DNA from: Xiphophorus maculatus
Lineage: Eukaryota > Chordata > Actinopteri > Cyprinodontiformes > Poeciliidae
Reading direction: 5' to 3'
Assembly (NCBI RefSeq): GCF_002775205.1
Contig: NC_036447.1
Location: 19,698,501 to 19,762,500 of the forward strand
Length of the DNA: 64,000 bases
Shown: positions 13,180 through 30,160 of the stretch, one piece after another
Layout: each line of letters starts with the position of its first letter
Numbering within the stretch: position 1 is the first letter of the stretch
Notes under the pieces: model-generated
What the model was told of the DNA's origin: nothing
Database searches by the model: none
The model's input: only the letters and a program-made list of their open reading frames with translations
Position numbers and translations under genes: made by a program

Positions 13180-13412
13180 ACTGCTCAAAAAAATAAAGGG
13201 AACACTTAAACAACACAATATAACTCCAAGTAAATCAAACTTCTGTGAAATCAAACTGTCCACTTAGGAAGCAACACTGATTGACAATCAATTTCACCTG
13301 CTGTTGCGCAAATGGAACTTTGTACAGAACAAAGTATTCAATGAGAATATTTCTTTCATTCAGATCTAGGATGTGTTATTTGAGTGTTCCCTTTATTTTT
13401 TTGAGCAGTGTA
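13180..13412. mobile_element. Internally deleted TA-flanked DNA transposon (MITE-like)
   Basis: The terminal inverted repeats begin CTGCTCAAAAAAATAAAGGG at 13181 and end with the inverted copy at about 13408, flanked by TATA on both sides. After the TIR the two ends continue with related subterminal sequence (AACACTTAAACAACACA and, inverted, AACACTCAAATAACACA). At about 230 bp it is far too short for a transposase. The TIR matches a family I recognise as widespread in fish; TA flanks fit the Tc1/mariner type of insertion. Confidence 0.8.
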
Positions 13413-13419
13413 TAAAAAA

Positions 13420-14158
13420 ATCCTTATAGGTTGTTAGTAACATAAACTTTAATCATCGAGCAAGAGTGTTTTCAGACTTACCAGCTGTGACACCAATAGT
13501 GATGTGCATGTGAATGTATCAGCAAACGCAGCACCAACCTGAGATGAAGTGTTCACTACATCACGTCTTTGCGGTCAGGGGTTGCTCCAGTGGGGTTTTC
13601 TGTTCGCACAATTAACCATGACAACAACTGACGGACATTTTGCTTTTTTACAATTGTAAATGCAGTGTTATTACTACTATTACTTAAAGTATACAATTGT
13701 TTCACCATTCAAAACTGGCGGCTTGCTTTTATTTACCGGAAGTACGTCAGACCTATTTCTGGTCTCGCAAGTTAGATTTACCAAATGCACGTTTTTTTCT
13801 TTTTCTTTGCTTGTTTTTATTTTTTCGTTATTATTGTTTTTGAGTATTACTGGCACCATCAGACTTGGCTTGTTTAATCAGGCTTATGGTCAGTGAGATT
13901 AATGTAGATTAAACATCTAATGGTGTGTTGACCGAAAACACAACAATTCCCTGTGTAAATTAGTTTGTTTCCGTACATTTAAGAATAGGATTTAATAAGC
14001 AACATTGACATGATTAGTGCACTTTACGTATCCCAACGTATTTGCAGACTCACCTCAAGTGCGAACATCCGCAGGAAAAAAATTGCTCTTATAATTTAGA
14101 ATTCCGGGAGTTCTTGAACGCAGCAGTCTGCCTCAGCTGAACGGTGACTGTACACATT
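13420..14158. other. Upstream region of get3
   Basis: No exon or recognisable repeat. The last 120 bp before the get3 start codon are more balanced in composition and are the likely TATA-less promoter and 5' UTR. No transcription start can be fixed. Confidence 0.35.
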
Positions 14159-14170
14159 CAAGATGGCCGC
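14159..14170 (+). promoter_or_regulatory. YY1-type site overlapping the get3 start codon
   Basis: CAAGATGGCCGC carries the AAGATGGC core of the YY1 consensus, and the ATG in it is the get3 initiator. YY1 sites just downstream of transcription starts, often containing the initiator ATG, are common in TATA-less housekeeping promoters. Position 9 differs from the best consensus (AAGATGGCGGC). Confidence 0.45.
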
Positions 14171-16612
14171 TGCGATGGACGACGAATTTGAAGACGCACC
14201 TGATGTGGAGCCTTTAGAACCGACCCTGAAGAACATAATCGAACAGAAGTCCCTGAAATGGATCTTCGTTGGTGGGAAAGGTGGTGTCGGTAAAACCACC
14301 TGCAGGTAAGTCGGAGGAAATACTCTTAGCGACTCGAGCTAGCTGAAATAATTACCTCAAGCTAGCTTTTAATACACGCTAAAGGTTTTTTTTTATTAGA
14401 TAATGAACACGTTCTGTTATTTTTATTGATAGGAATAATTAAACGTAATCAGAACACCCTTACTTGTATTTTTTGTGGGTAAATTAGTGTTACCTGTCGT
14501 TTATCGGGTAGCTAAATACTGTCTAGCACAGTCAGCAGCTAAAGTTAGCCTGCTGCCACAATTCATTAACTTCTGTTCTTGAAATTAAATCATGACTTTC
14601 TCGTCTCCGTGTCGCTCTCTTTTAACTACGGATTGTCCTGCACGTACCTTTATTGATTTAAAAAAAATAATATGAAATCAATTGGACAACTACGTAAAAC
14701 GACTATCAGAAAGGTCAGCGTTAGCCACCAGACTTGAAGGACGGACTAAACATGTCAAAGATTTTCAGAAAAATGGATCAAATGCAGATCCGTCTGCATG
14801 AGAGAGTTCTACAAATTGGTCAGTTTTCTTTCTTAAAGTTATGTTATTTTTAATTGGGATTTTTTTCCCCCCAACCTATTTTCTTTTCTAATTTGGACTT
14901 TGCTAAATTTATATTTGAGTTTACTTAACATTTTGCACGGTATGCACCAGATTTCACTTTGATTTGGTTAAATGGAAAAAAAACAAAACTACTGTAGCCT
15001 AACATGCATTAGGCTATCAAAAAAGGCAAAAGAACATACTTACAATTTTGTGCATTCTTACAACAATGTTTGGTCCCAATATTCAACAGGGCTTAGTGGG
15101 GTTGCTTTAATTAAGGATGGCTCAGAATCACACATATATGAGGAAATCTGCAAAACAAAGCTCCTGCTAATCATTTATTATCTATACTGAGTTACGTGGC
15201 TTTTACTAAGCATCATTAACTTATTAAACATAAAGATTTGCAGTGCAGTTTTTTTTTATTCTACCTTTCTGAAGTTTTATTCACATTCTGCAAAATTCTA
15301 GAAATTAAGTATCTAAAACTTATTTGATTTTTTTTTTTTTTTGTGCCATTTAGCTGTAGTTTGGCCGTCCAGCTGGCTGCCGTCAGAGAGAGCGTCCTCA
15401 TCATATCCACAGATCCGGCCCATAACATCTCTGATGCTTTTGACCAGAAATTCTCAAAGGTGCCTACTAAAGTTAAGGGCTACGACAACCTCTTTGCAAT
15501 GGTAAGTCATAATGAATAATAAAAGAAATAAAAATCTTTTGAACAAATCAAAAATATTTTTTAGAATCTGAGTTTTGATCAGTAACATATGTAGCAAGGT
15601 TCAAGAGTTTGAGTTAGTAGGTAGGTTAATAGTATTAGAAACTATTGGTCCTTTATATTTTGTGCAAACTAGTCGGCTTCTTGCACGTGCAAGTTGTGTG
15701 TTTTTTTTTTTTTGTGCAACAAATTGTACAGTGGCTGGTGATTTTATTAGTTTTTTTCCTACATAGTTCTTGTGTGACAAAATTAAAACAGCATTGAGAT
15801 TTGAAGATATACTGACAAAATTATATAAAAAACTTTAATCACAAGAACTATAATTATTCAAGTTTTTTATTTGATCAATTTAGTCAAATTCAGTGCGTGA
15901 TATAATGTTACTTTAAGACGCCTGAGCTTAGTCCTTCATTTATTTATTTTTTTAATCTATGCCACTGTTGTCAGAATGTCTCATCTGATCCAGCATTTGG
16001 AAATTGGAGTCAGCCATTAAGAAAACCACAAAGGGGTTTATTTGTCCTGTTTTTGGAAAGCTTTTTGCATTAGTTCACCACTTGTCAGTATCTCAAGGGC
16101 AGGAAACAACAGGCCACTTGTATATTTTTTTTCATCTTTCATATTTGTTTTAAACAGGAGATTGACCCAAGCTTGGGCGTCGCCGAACTGCCTGATGAAT
16201 TCTTTGAGGAGGACAACATGCTCAGCATGGGCAAGAAAATGATGCAGGAAGCCATGAGTGCTTTCCCTGGCATTGACGAGGCTATGAGCTACGCAGAGGT
16301 CATGAGGTGAAAAATAAATGCAGAAATAAAAATTAGAAATGTAAAATGATGTGGTTGGTGATGTTTTATTTAACTTGGTGTGCTTAATTACCTGTTGAAA
16401 CAGGTTAGTGAAAGGAATGAACTTCTCAGTTGTGGTGTTTGACACTGCGCCGACTGGCCACACGCTGCGTCTGCTCAACTTCCCCACCATCGTGGAGCGA
16501 GGCCTGGGTCGCCTCATGAAAATAAAGAACCAGATCAGCCCCTTCATTTCTCAGGTGCACTGGATTTTTCTACCAGAGTCTAAATAGCTGTGTGAGGAAA
16601 TAATTTCATCTC

Positions 16613-16698
<86 letters not shown>

Positions 16699-17995
16699 CA
16701 TAATTATTATTATTCCCAGATGTGTAACATGCTTGGTCTGGGTGACATGAATGCAGACCAGCTGGCGTCCAAACTGGAGGAAACTCTACCAGTCATTCGC
16801 TCCGTTAGTGAGCAGTTCAAAGATCCTGTAAGTATCATTCATTTAATAGTGTCACTCTTTACAAGTCACTTTCTGACTGGAGTCACTCAAGGAGTCACTA
16901 AAATGTGACCTGTCTGCCCACTCTCTGTCTATTTATCTTTCTGTTCTTCCGTCTGTCCATCAGTCTTTCCTTTTGTTCATGAATCCAGGAATAACTTGGT
17001 TGTTTTGAATACACGGGATAATATTAGAAAGGGGTGAAATACTTTGTATCTTATGACAACTGTCGTCCATCTGAATGTGCTTTGAAAAGCACGTGCTTTT
17101 TCTAACTCCTCTGTTGTCTCTGCGAATGTTTTCCAGGAACAGACGACCTTCATCTGTGTTTGTATCGCAGAGTTCCTGTCGCTCTACGAGACAGAGCGGC
17201 TGATCCAGGAACTAGCCAAGTGTCGCATCGACACACACAACATCATTGTCAACCAGCTGGTTTTCCCCGAAGCAGAGAAGCCTTGTAAAATGTGTGAAGC
17301 CCGTCACAAAATTCAGTCCAAATATTTAGACCAGGTACGGCCTGCGAGTGTTTTCTGTCTTTGAAGAGTTTTAACTGTTTCAGTCACTAATGTCAGAACT
17401 ACCGGTCATTTGTTGACTCTTTTGGCTCTTTATCGCCAACAGCCAATTCCCCCAAATTATGCAAAAGGGCTAAATAAAAATGTAAAATGAATGTGACCCA
17501 ATGTTTTGAAATATTGTCTTGATCACATAAAGTAATACATTTTGCCCTCAAGAGCCTTTATTTTGAAACAAAAACAAAAAAAGACATTTCAAAAGTCATA
17601 GTCCAAATAGATGCACACAGACATCCACTGTTAAAGGAGCCTGCAGTTTACAAGAATGCAACCTGAACATCTGTAGAGACTAAATAGAAAATATAAATCG
17701 TAACATTTACATCCATATTGGTATAAATATGGATGTAAAGTGGATTACGGAAACATTAGTAGCAAACGTATCAGGACTTATTTCACCGATGTGTAATTAT
17801 CCAATATTTAAAGCAGTGATTGCTATTTTCCCATGTATTCATCATTGGTGTGCCTTGTCCCTGCAGATGGAGGATCTTTATGAAGATTTTCACATAGTTA
17901 AGTTACCGCTGCTGCCTCATGAAGTTCGAGGTGCCGACAAGGTCAACACATTCTCGAAGCAGCTTCTGGAACCATACAAACCCCCAAACAAGTGA
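14163..17995 (+). CDS. get3: ATPase GET3 (ASNA1/TRC40), tail-anchored protein targeting factor
   Basis: Exons: 14163-14305, 15354-15501, 16158-16306, 16404-16554, 16720-16827, 17137-17334, 17867-17995. All splice in frame to 341 aa (human 348) and the sequence is nearly identical to the vertebrate family throughout. The protein is a cytosolic dimeric ATPase that captures tail-anchored membrane proteins and hands them to the WRB/CAML (GET1/GET2) receptor at the ER. The deviant P-loop GKGGVGKTT is at residues 38-46, switch I STDPAHN at 66-72 with the catalytic Asp at 68, and switch [10 protein letters not shown] in exon 4. The dimer-bridging zinc motif CKMC is at 283-286. The N-terminal acidic leader ([14 protein letters not shown]) is a few residues shorter than in mammals. 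Nothing suggests loss of function. The gene lies between tom1 and best2 on the same strand, each with its own upstream region. Confidence 0.97.
16614..16715. repeat. (ATT)n microsatellite filling most of get3 intron 4
   Basis: About 28 uninterrupted TTA/ATT units run from 16614 to 16698, then an interrupted stretch continues to TATTCCCAG at the splice acceptor. The intron is only 165 bp (16555-16719), so the tract takes up well over half of it. Confidence 0.95.
17706..17739. repeat. Perfect 14-bp inverted repeat in get3 intron 6
   Basis: TTTACATCCATATT (17706-17719), 6-nt spacer GGTATA, then AATATGGATGTAAA (17726-17739). It could form a hairpin in the intron about 130 nt before exon 7. Confidence 0.85.
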
Positions 17996-18612
17996 TCTCT
18001 CACTTGTCGGACCTCTTCTCAACTGCCCCCGTGTCTCCCTCTCTTCCCTCTAAGTCTGTAGATAAAACACTTCAACGGTCTGAACGCGGCTGCTCCGAGT
18101 TTTCCCACCCCACCTCGTCTTAAACCTTGCAGCAACAGTCTCATAATGATCCACTCTGTCCTCTGAAGCAGAACACTCCTACATCAACAACACACTCACA
18201 TTCCCAAACTGAAGGGGAGCTGATGAGAACACACACACACACACAACCTCATTGTGAGATGGGGCGGTGCGTATATGCAGTCTAACTCTCGGTTTATTCT
18301 CGTGTTCATATCCTTTGTGGCAGTTCTAGTCTTACTGCATTCAACTTGGTCTCAACAGAACCATCCTATCTCGGGTCAGAGTTCAGTTCTAACCGTTTCC
18401 TTTGACAGTTCTGTTCGTTTAACAGATTTCAGATGGTTGATGTCAACACCTCGGCTTCTCTGTGATTTTGGCGCTTGTGTCTTTTTTTTTTTCCAGTCGA
18501 GGTTCTGACTGAACTTGCAACCAAATTCACGTCTTGTATATTTTTCATTTTCATTTAAGTTACTACAACTACAGAGTTAAATGACAGGTTGTTGGCAAAA
18601 AGGAATAAAAAG
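17996..18612 (+). other. Probable get3 3' UTR
   Basis: Pyrimidine-rich sequence follows the TGA stop, with a short (AC)n run at about 18231-18245. A polyadenylation signal (GGAATAAAAAG) lies at about 18601-18611. No coding potential was seen. Confidence 0.5.
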
Positions 18613-19539
18613 AGAAATGTTATCATTCTTTTAGTTTCAGTTCTTGTGGGTTATTTGTATTCCAGTAAAAGTGCAGGAATGGTTTGTTTACTGTTTGGCA
18701 TCATTGGTTTGTTTTAAGATATGAATCCACATGTTCCATAAGACCAAAGTGTGACATTTCAGTAAGGTGAAGCTGAAAGGTCACTACATCTTCCCCTCAG
18801 AACCCCTTAAACACATCAACCCACTTCTCTCTAACATTGATTACATTACAGGAAGAATCAGGATAACTATTCTGATTGTAGTTATTTAGAATATAACCTA
18901 TCACTGAAGTTTTGAGCTAATGATTGTAAGCATTCTTACTGCTGTGAATGAAACAAAGGTTCTGGTTCAATTGAAGCTTTCCCAATTGGAAAATAAGTAT
19001 AAGGTCAATATTTCCACCTGTCAACATCTCTCGTTTTCTGTCACTAATTGCTTCAAGAATCTGTTTTCTATAGATTTTATTTAAATTATATTTCAATTGT
19101 GAATTAAAACAAACTTTCCTCAGCTAACAATTGTTCTTGGTCTTGTGTTTTTTTGGGGGGGGGGTTGTCCTATGCTTCCATAAGGTTAATTGTCTTTTTA
19201 GAGTGCTTTAAAATAGCTCTTTAATCACATATTTAGGGGCATCGTGTTAAAGAGGGTGGACATACATGCTTGCAACACCTTTCAGTTCTATCCAGCGTTG
19301 ATCAATCAAATAAAAGTTCAAGTAAAAGAGATTCAAGGTAACATGAGGCCTCAGATGACCTTTAAATAAAACATCTCAAGAGGATATATGGATCTGTTTA
19401 AACTTCATTTTAGGTAATTGTTGAAATGTACAATAGTCTGCAGCTTCATTACCAGCCAGCAAGGTTCTTGTTTGTCATTTTACTGAGCAGGAAAGTTTGC
19501 ACGGTCCGATTGCTGCTGTTTAATAATTCCCTGCTATTC
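18613..19539. other. Intergenic, get3 to best2
   Basis: No gene or recognised repeat. It includes a G-run near 19155 and further AATAAA-like motifs (near 19310) that could extend the get3 3' UTR. Confidence 0.3.
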
Positions 19540-19862
19540 TCGGCCCTGCGCGCTCCTCCGGCCGCGGCGCTGCGGCCTGTCGCTTGTGGTTCATCACTGA
19601 GCATCGCTCGCCCGGTTGGGGGCCGTGCTAACGAGCCTCCCCCTCTTTATTTTCTTGGAGGGGATTTGCCCCGGGGCGCGCTAACCACTGGCCACCGCCG
19701 AGGATTATAACCACGCAGCCGACGAGCGGAGCTGACGCCAGAGGATATCAGGGCGGTGAGCTCCTTCGGAGAGAGCGGCACTGCTGAACGCGGAGCGGGA
19801 CGCGTGCCAATTACGCATGGAGATACGCTGAGGAGATCAGCTGAACGACGCACCTCTGAAAG
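19540..19862 (+). promoter_or_regulatory. GC/CpG-rich promoter and probable non-coding first exon of best2
   Basis: This is the most CpG-rich stretch of the window (for example GGCCGCGGCGCTGCGG near 19560). It ends at CTGAAAG followed by GTAGGA, a plausible splice donor at 19863. Coding begins only at 20820, so this fits a 5' UTR exon with CpG-island-like promoter. The short open frames in it do not resemble bestrophin. The transcription start is not determined. Confidence 0.5.
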
Positions 19863-20155
19863 GTAGGATGATGCATTTAGTTAAATAATGAAGCAACATT
19901 CATTATTTGTGAAGAAATCTCTGTCTCAGTCTTGTTTCAAAACGGTAACTTCGCTTTTAGATACATCCCTCCTTTAACTAAGATTTACTTTGTTTTCATC
20001 AATAATTATATTATAAGTTATTAACGCTGTTTGTCAAGATTAAATTAAACTGTCAATTTTATGACAGGGGTTCTGCGTAAAAATTTTATGCATTTTCATT
20101 AAAATGTTAAATCTCGACGTTCATATTTATCACAGAAAATTTTGTTGGCTTAAAA

Positions 20156-20640
20156 GAATGATGGAAAGAAATGAAAAACACAAGGAAAGAGGGGAGGAAG
20201 GAGGTCACAAAATAGGAAGGAAGGTAAAGTAAGGAGATAGAGGAGACAAATAAGGGTGGAAGGACAAAAAGGAGGGAACTAACGCGCAGGGAACCAACAA
20301 TTACAAAAGGGGAAGCAAAGAAGGAGCCGAGCTACGAAAAAGTTTGTTTGTAGGGAAGGTAGGAGACACGGAAGGAAGGCTTGAGGAAAGGATACAGTTG
20401 AGGAATAAAGGGAGGTAAAGAGAGGAGAAGTGGACACTGAAGGAATGAGGGACAGCACGAAGGCAACTAGGACGCGAGGAACGAAGATGGTAAAAGTTAA
20501 AAGGAAGGAGAGGGTGTACTACAGTATGTCAGGAAGGCAGGTAGGGCAAGAAAAAGAGTACATAATAAAGAAAGAAAGAAAGAAAGAAAGCAAGGCAGAA
20601 AGCATAAAAAGGAGGTACAAGGTACTCTACATTTAGACAA
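20156..20640 (+). repeat. Long polypurine (A/G-rich) tract in best2 intron 1
   Basis: Nearly 500 bp are dominated by A and G on the plus strand, with many AGGAAGG, GGAGG and AAAGGAGG words, and end in an (AAAG)n run at about 20567-20590. It looks like a degenerate purine-rich satellite, with occasional pyrimidine interruptions. Confidence 0.8.
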
Positions 20641-20819
20641 TGGAATATGGGAGTAATGGGTTCGGTGTATTCCAAACCTGGAACATACTGAAATCAAATT
20701 TCAAACTTTCTGAAAGTATAGGAACTCTGATGAGGACATATGAAACTGATTAAATTAGAAACTGGATCTTTTCCCAAACAGCGCTTTCATTCTGGAAACC
20801 TGGAAATCCTCGGCTCCTG

Positions 20820-27536
<6,717 letters not shown>

Positions 27537-27750
27537 AGTCAGCAACAAGGTGTAAACGTCTGGTTTTGTGAACGCTGAGAGGTTTAATTCTATAAGTAAA
27601 GCTGAAGTGGGACTAGAGTTGTTCCTGATTCCTGATTGCCCTTTTTAGGATCACATTGTAGTTTAAAGAAATTAAATGCACAGCATAACAGAATCCATGA
27701 TTTCCTCCTAGTATTATCACTTATTTATACAATAAACACTTAATCTCCTG
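27537..27750 (+). terminator. best2 3' UTR and polyadenylation signal
   Basis: A canonical AATAAA at 27731-27736 lies about 195 nt after the TGA stop. It fits a short 3' UTR ending near 27755. Confidence 0.55.
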
Positions 27751-28239
27751 TAAACTTTAAAAACAAAGAGAGGAGTCCATGTTGGATTTTTTGCACGTTG
27801 ACCAGTGGAGATTTATTAACCAGTAACTTTTGTAAAGTCCACCTGATTGTTGTTTGCGTGCAACGGAAAAATTAAATTTTAATCTGTGCATGCTTACTGC
27901 TAAAGGAAGCAAAAATAAAAACACATGGATTTGAAATTTTGACTAATTAAAATGGGCATTTGTATTCAGCATTATCTAAAACCACCAGATTGGAAACTGT
28001 CCTCATAAGTCATCTAATTAGTAGAGGTCACATGTATTTAATATAGTGTATATAAATCCAGATGTTCCGTGAAGGTTTCAGAGTTTTCTTAGAGAACATT
28101 ATGAACAAACCAGACATGTCAGAAATAAAGATGTAAAGAGTTTAAAGCAGAGTTAGTTTATAAAACAACATCCCGGGATTTGAACGTTTCACGCACACGA
28201 GAACATAATATCACCCAACTGTAAACCTCCCAACACATG
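27751..28239. other. Intergenic between convergent best2 and hook2
   Basis: AT-rich sequence with no coding potential and no clear repeat. Confidence 0.3.
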
Positions 28240-28345
28240 GCCGACCACATAGCTGCATCAAGCAGCCAGCGTGCTTATGGTAACTTTGAAGGAGCTGCAG
28301 AGAACCATGGCTCAGGTGGGAGTAAATGTCAAAAAGTGAGCTATT
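28240..28345 (+). pseudogene. Small transposase remnant (Tc1-like)
   Basis: GCTTATGGTAACTTTGAAGG followed by AGCTGCAGAGAACC and GGCTCAGGTGGGAG resembles a conserved transposase segment of the fish element family whose ends occur at 36388 and 55747. Only about 100 bp survive. Confidence 0.45.
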
Positions 28346-28656
28346 ACCTCAATGGAAGGGAGGCGAGGCGTAAGAAAGCCTTTGGAAGATGATTAACACA
28401 AAGCGGCGTGTTTATTGGTCACATAATATCCCAATAATGAAATATGAATGTTTTTTTGCAAGACACTTTATGTTTCAGTTGGTCAAAAATGTCACAAGTT
28501 TTGATTGAAAAGTTTTTATTTTATTTTATTGCTTATGATTCATAAAAGATTTTCGGTTTTACTGTTCCATATACTTTACTGATGTGATTCAAGCAATTAC
28601 AGAATAAAAAATTATAAAAATTTTTTTTAGCAATGACAAACGATGCGCCACTTGAT

Positions 28657-28662
28657 TTTATT
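28657..28662 (-). terminator. Candidate polyadenylation signal for the hook2-like gene
   Basis: TTTATT on the plus strand reads AATAAA on the minus strand, about 180 nt past the TAA stop at 28842-28844. More AATAAA copies lie near 28515-28530. Confidence 0.45.
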
Positions 28663-28841
28663 GTCTTTTTTCATATTTTTCAGCACTTCAAGCAACAATC
28701 TGAAAAAAAAAATAATTTTTTTTTTTTTACATGTGGTATGTTTCTGATTGATATCTCCAGCAGGGGGGGATAACAGCCCACCAAAAACTCGCATGCCTTT
28801 CTTCTTCTTTAGCACAGAGACGCGTTCAGTTCAAGAGGCTC

Positions 28842-29770
28842 TTACTGGGGCTCCGTACGGGTGGAGCGGGCCCTCCTAGCCTGGGTGGAGCGCCTCTGCT
28901 TGGCCAGGAAAGACTGAGGAAGACCTGGAGCTGCAAGGTCCTTCTCAGACAGGCTCTGCTGCTGCAGATGCAAAGTACAAATACTAAAACTTGTCTGGTC
29001 CAGTTTTTTTTTTTTTTTTAACCAGTAGAGCAAACACAAATGTCAAGAGTCTTGCTGCTAATTTATTACATCATACGTCATCTTTTTGCCCACATCTAAT
29101 CCCTGGCTTAGAGCCATGCCAGCCCTATGACTAAACTGGTTGTATGATAAACTTGAGAAAACACAAGAAGGAGCACAAAAAGTGGTGCACATGTAACAAA
29201 AATGTACGACAAGACCAAAGCAAGACAAGAAAAAGAAAAAAAAAACAGGATGTAAGAAAAGTTAGCAGGACATTTAGAGGCCATAAAGGGAGAAGTGGGA
29301 TTGTTCGATTACGAACAGTAAAATGAGAACCTTTGCTTGACTCAATCACAACAGAGCTGTAAAACAATCGCAAAGAAAGGGATTAATATGACTAAAACAT
29401 ATTAAATTCACACACCCACATGTTTGATTCATAGAAACACAGCAGAGCATAGCATTACACTCCCACACACCTTTTCAACTTTTATGGTCTGTCTAGAAAC
29501 ATTATCACATAGCACTGCTTGAAAGCTTTGTGTGTTTGTTATTATCTGACTTTTCTCTCACCATGGTTCGCCACGCAGCTAGGATCAGTTTTTCCTCTTG
29601 CTCCTGTCTGGACCAGGTTGTCTCACTCTGAGAGTCAAGTGGCTGCAAAAGTTTGGAAAAATCATCTAAACCTAACACAAGCTGCCATTTTAACTCACGT
29701 TGCACCAACTCACCTGTGAGGCTGCGGCCTGCAGGGCATCAGACCGACAGGCTTCACTGTCGCTGCTCAT
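28842..29770 (-). CDS. hook2: Hook2 C-terminal tail: three small exons, gene apparently truncated or partial
   Basis: Minus-strand exons are 29714-29784 (ATG at 29768-29770), 29562-29642 and 28842-28961, joined by GT-AG introns of 71 and 600 bp, all in phase. They encode at most 85 aa as an isolated gene. Exon 2 ends RQEQEEKLILAAWRTM, matching the family's EQEEKLLISAWYNM, and the last exon has QSFLAKQRR, matching SFLAQQR near the Hook C-terminus. Hook proteins link endosomes to dynein; their C-terminal region binds FTS/FHIP. The first exon (MSSDSEACRSDALQAAASQ) is not like Hook. I see none of the N-terminal Hook domain or the long coiled coil in the next 34 kb. So this is either the 3' end of a gene with a very large intron, a relic, or a reduced gene. 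Position and strand match human HOOK2 next to BEST2. Confidence 0.7.
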
Positions 29771-29784
29771 TTTTCTACTCAAAT

Positions 29785-30160
29785 CTGAGCAGAACGGGGC
29801 CCAACAACAAAAAGAAACATTTGCGTGACTGACCAGCTTGCACAGCAGCACCCCTCTGACCTGCCCCAACTGTCCGCCGATCAGTGCTGCTCCTGGCTGC
29901 GTTTTGCAGCAGAGCCCTCTTTTTGTTGTGCCGCTGATAGAGAACAATATGGAGAGGTGCTGCAGGCCTGAACGCCTCCTCGTCGCAGTCAAACGCACCA
30001 TCCTGCTGACTCTGGCACATTCACTGTTGGGCAGCCAGTCACCAGGCAGGAGATTAGTGGTTAAGTTCCATGATACAATACAATTATCTTGACAGCAGAT
30101 ACTGCTAATTATATTCTTGTTGAAATGCAGGGCAGGGCAGCGTGCGTGCAGCAAATTCTG
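29785..30160. other. Balanced-composition block upstream of the hook2-like exons
   Basis: Open frames exist on the minus strand (for example a frame containing NKKRALLQNAARSSTDRR), but they match no family I know. It could be a promoter or 5' UTR for the short gene, or intron if hook2 extends further right. Confidence 0.25.

Noticed and set aside
19426-19853. Coding potential in the GC-rich block before best2
   Set aside because: Frames on both strands are open because of GC content. Bestrophin coding clearly starts at 20820 with the conserved MTVTYTARV.
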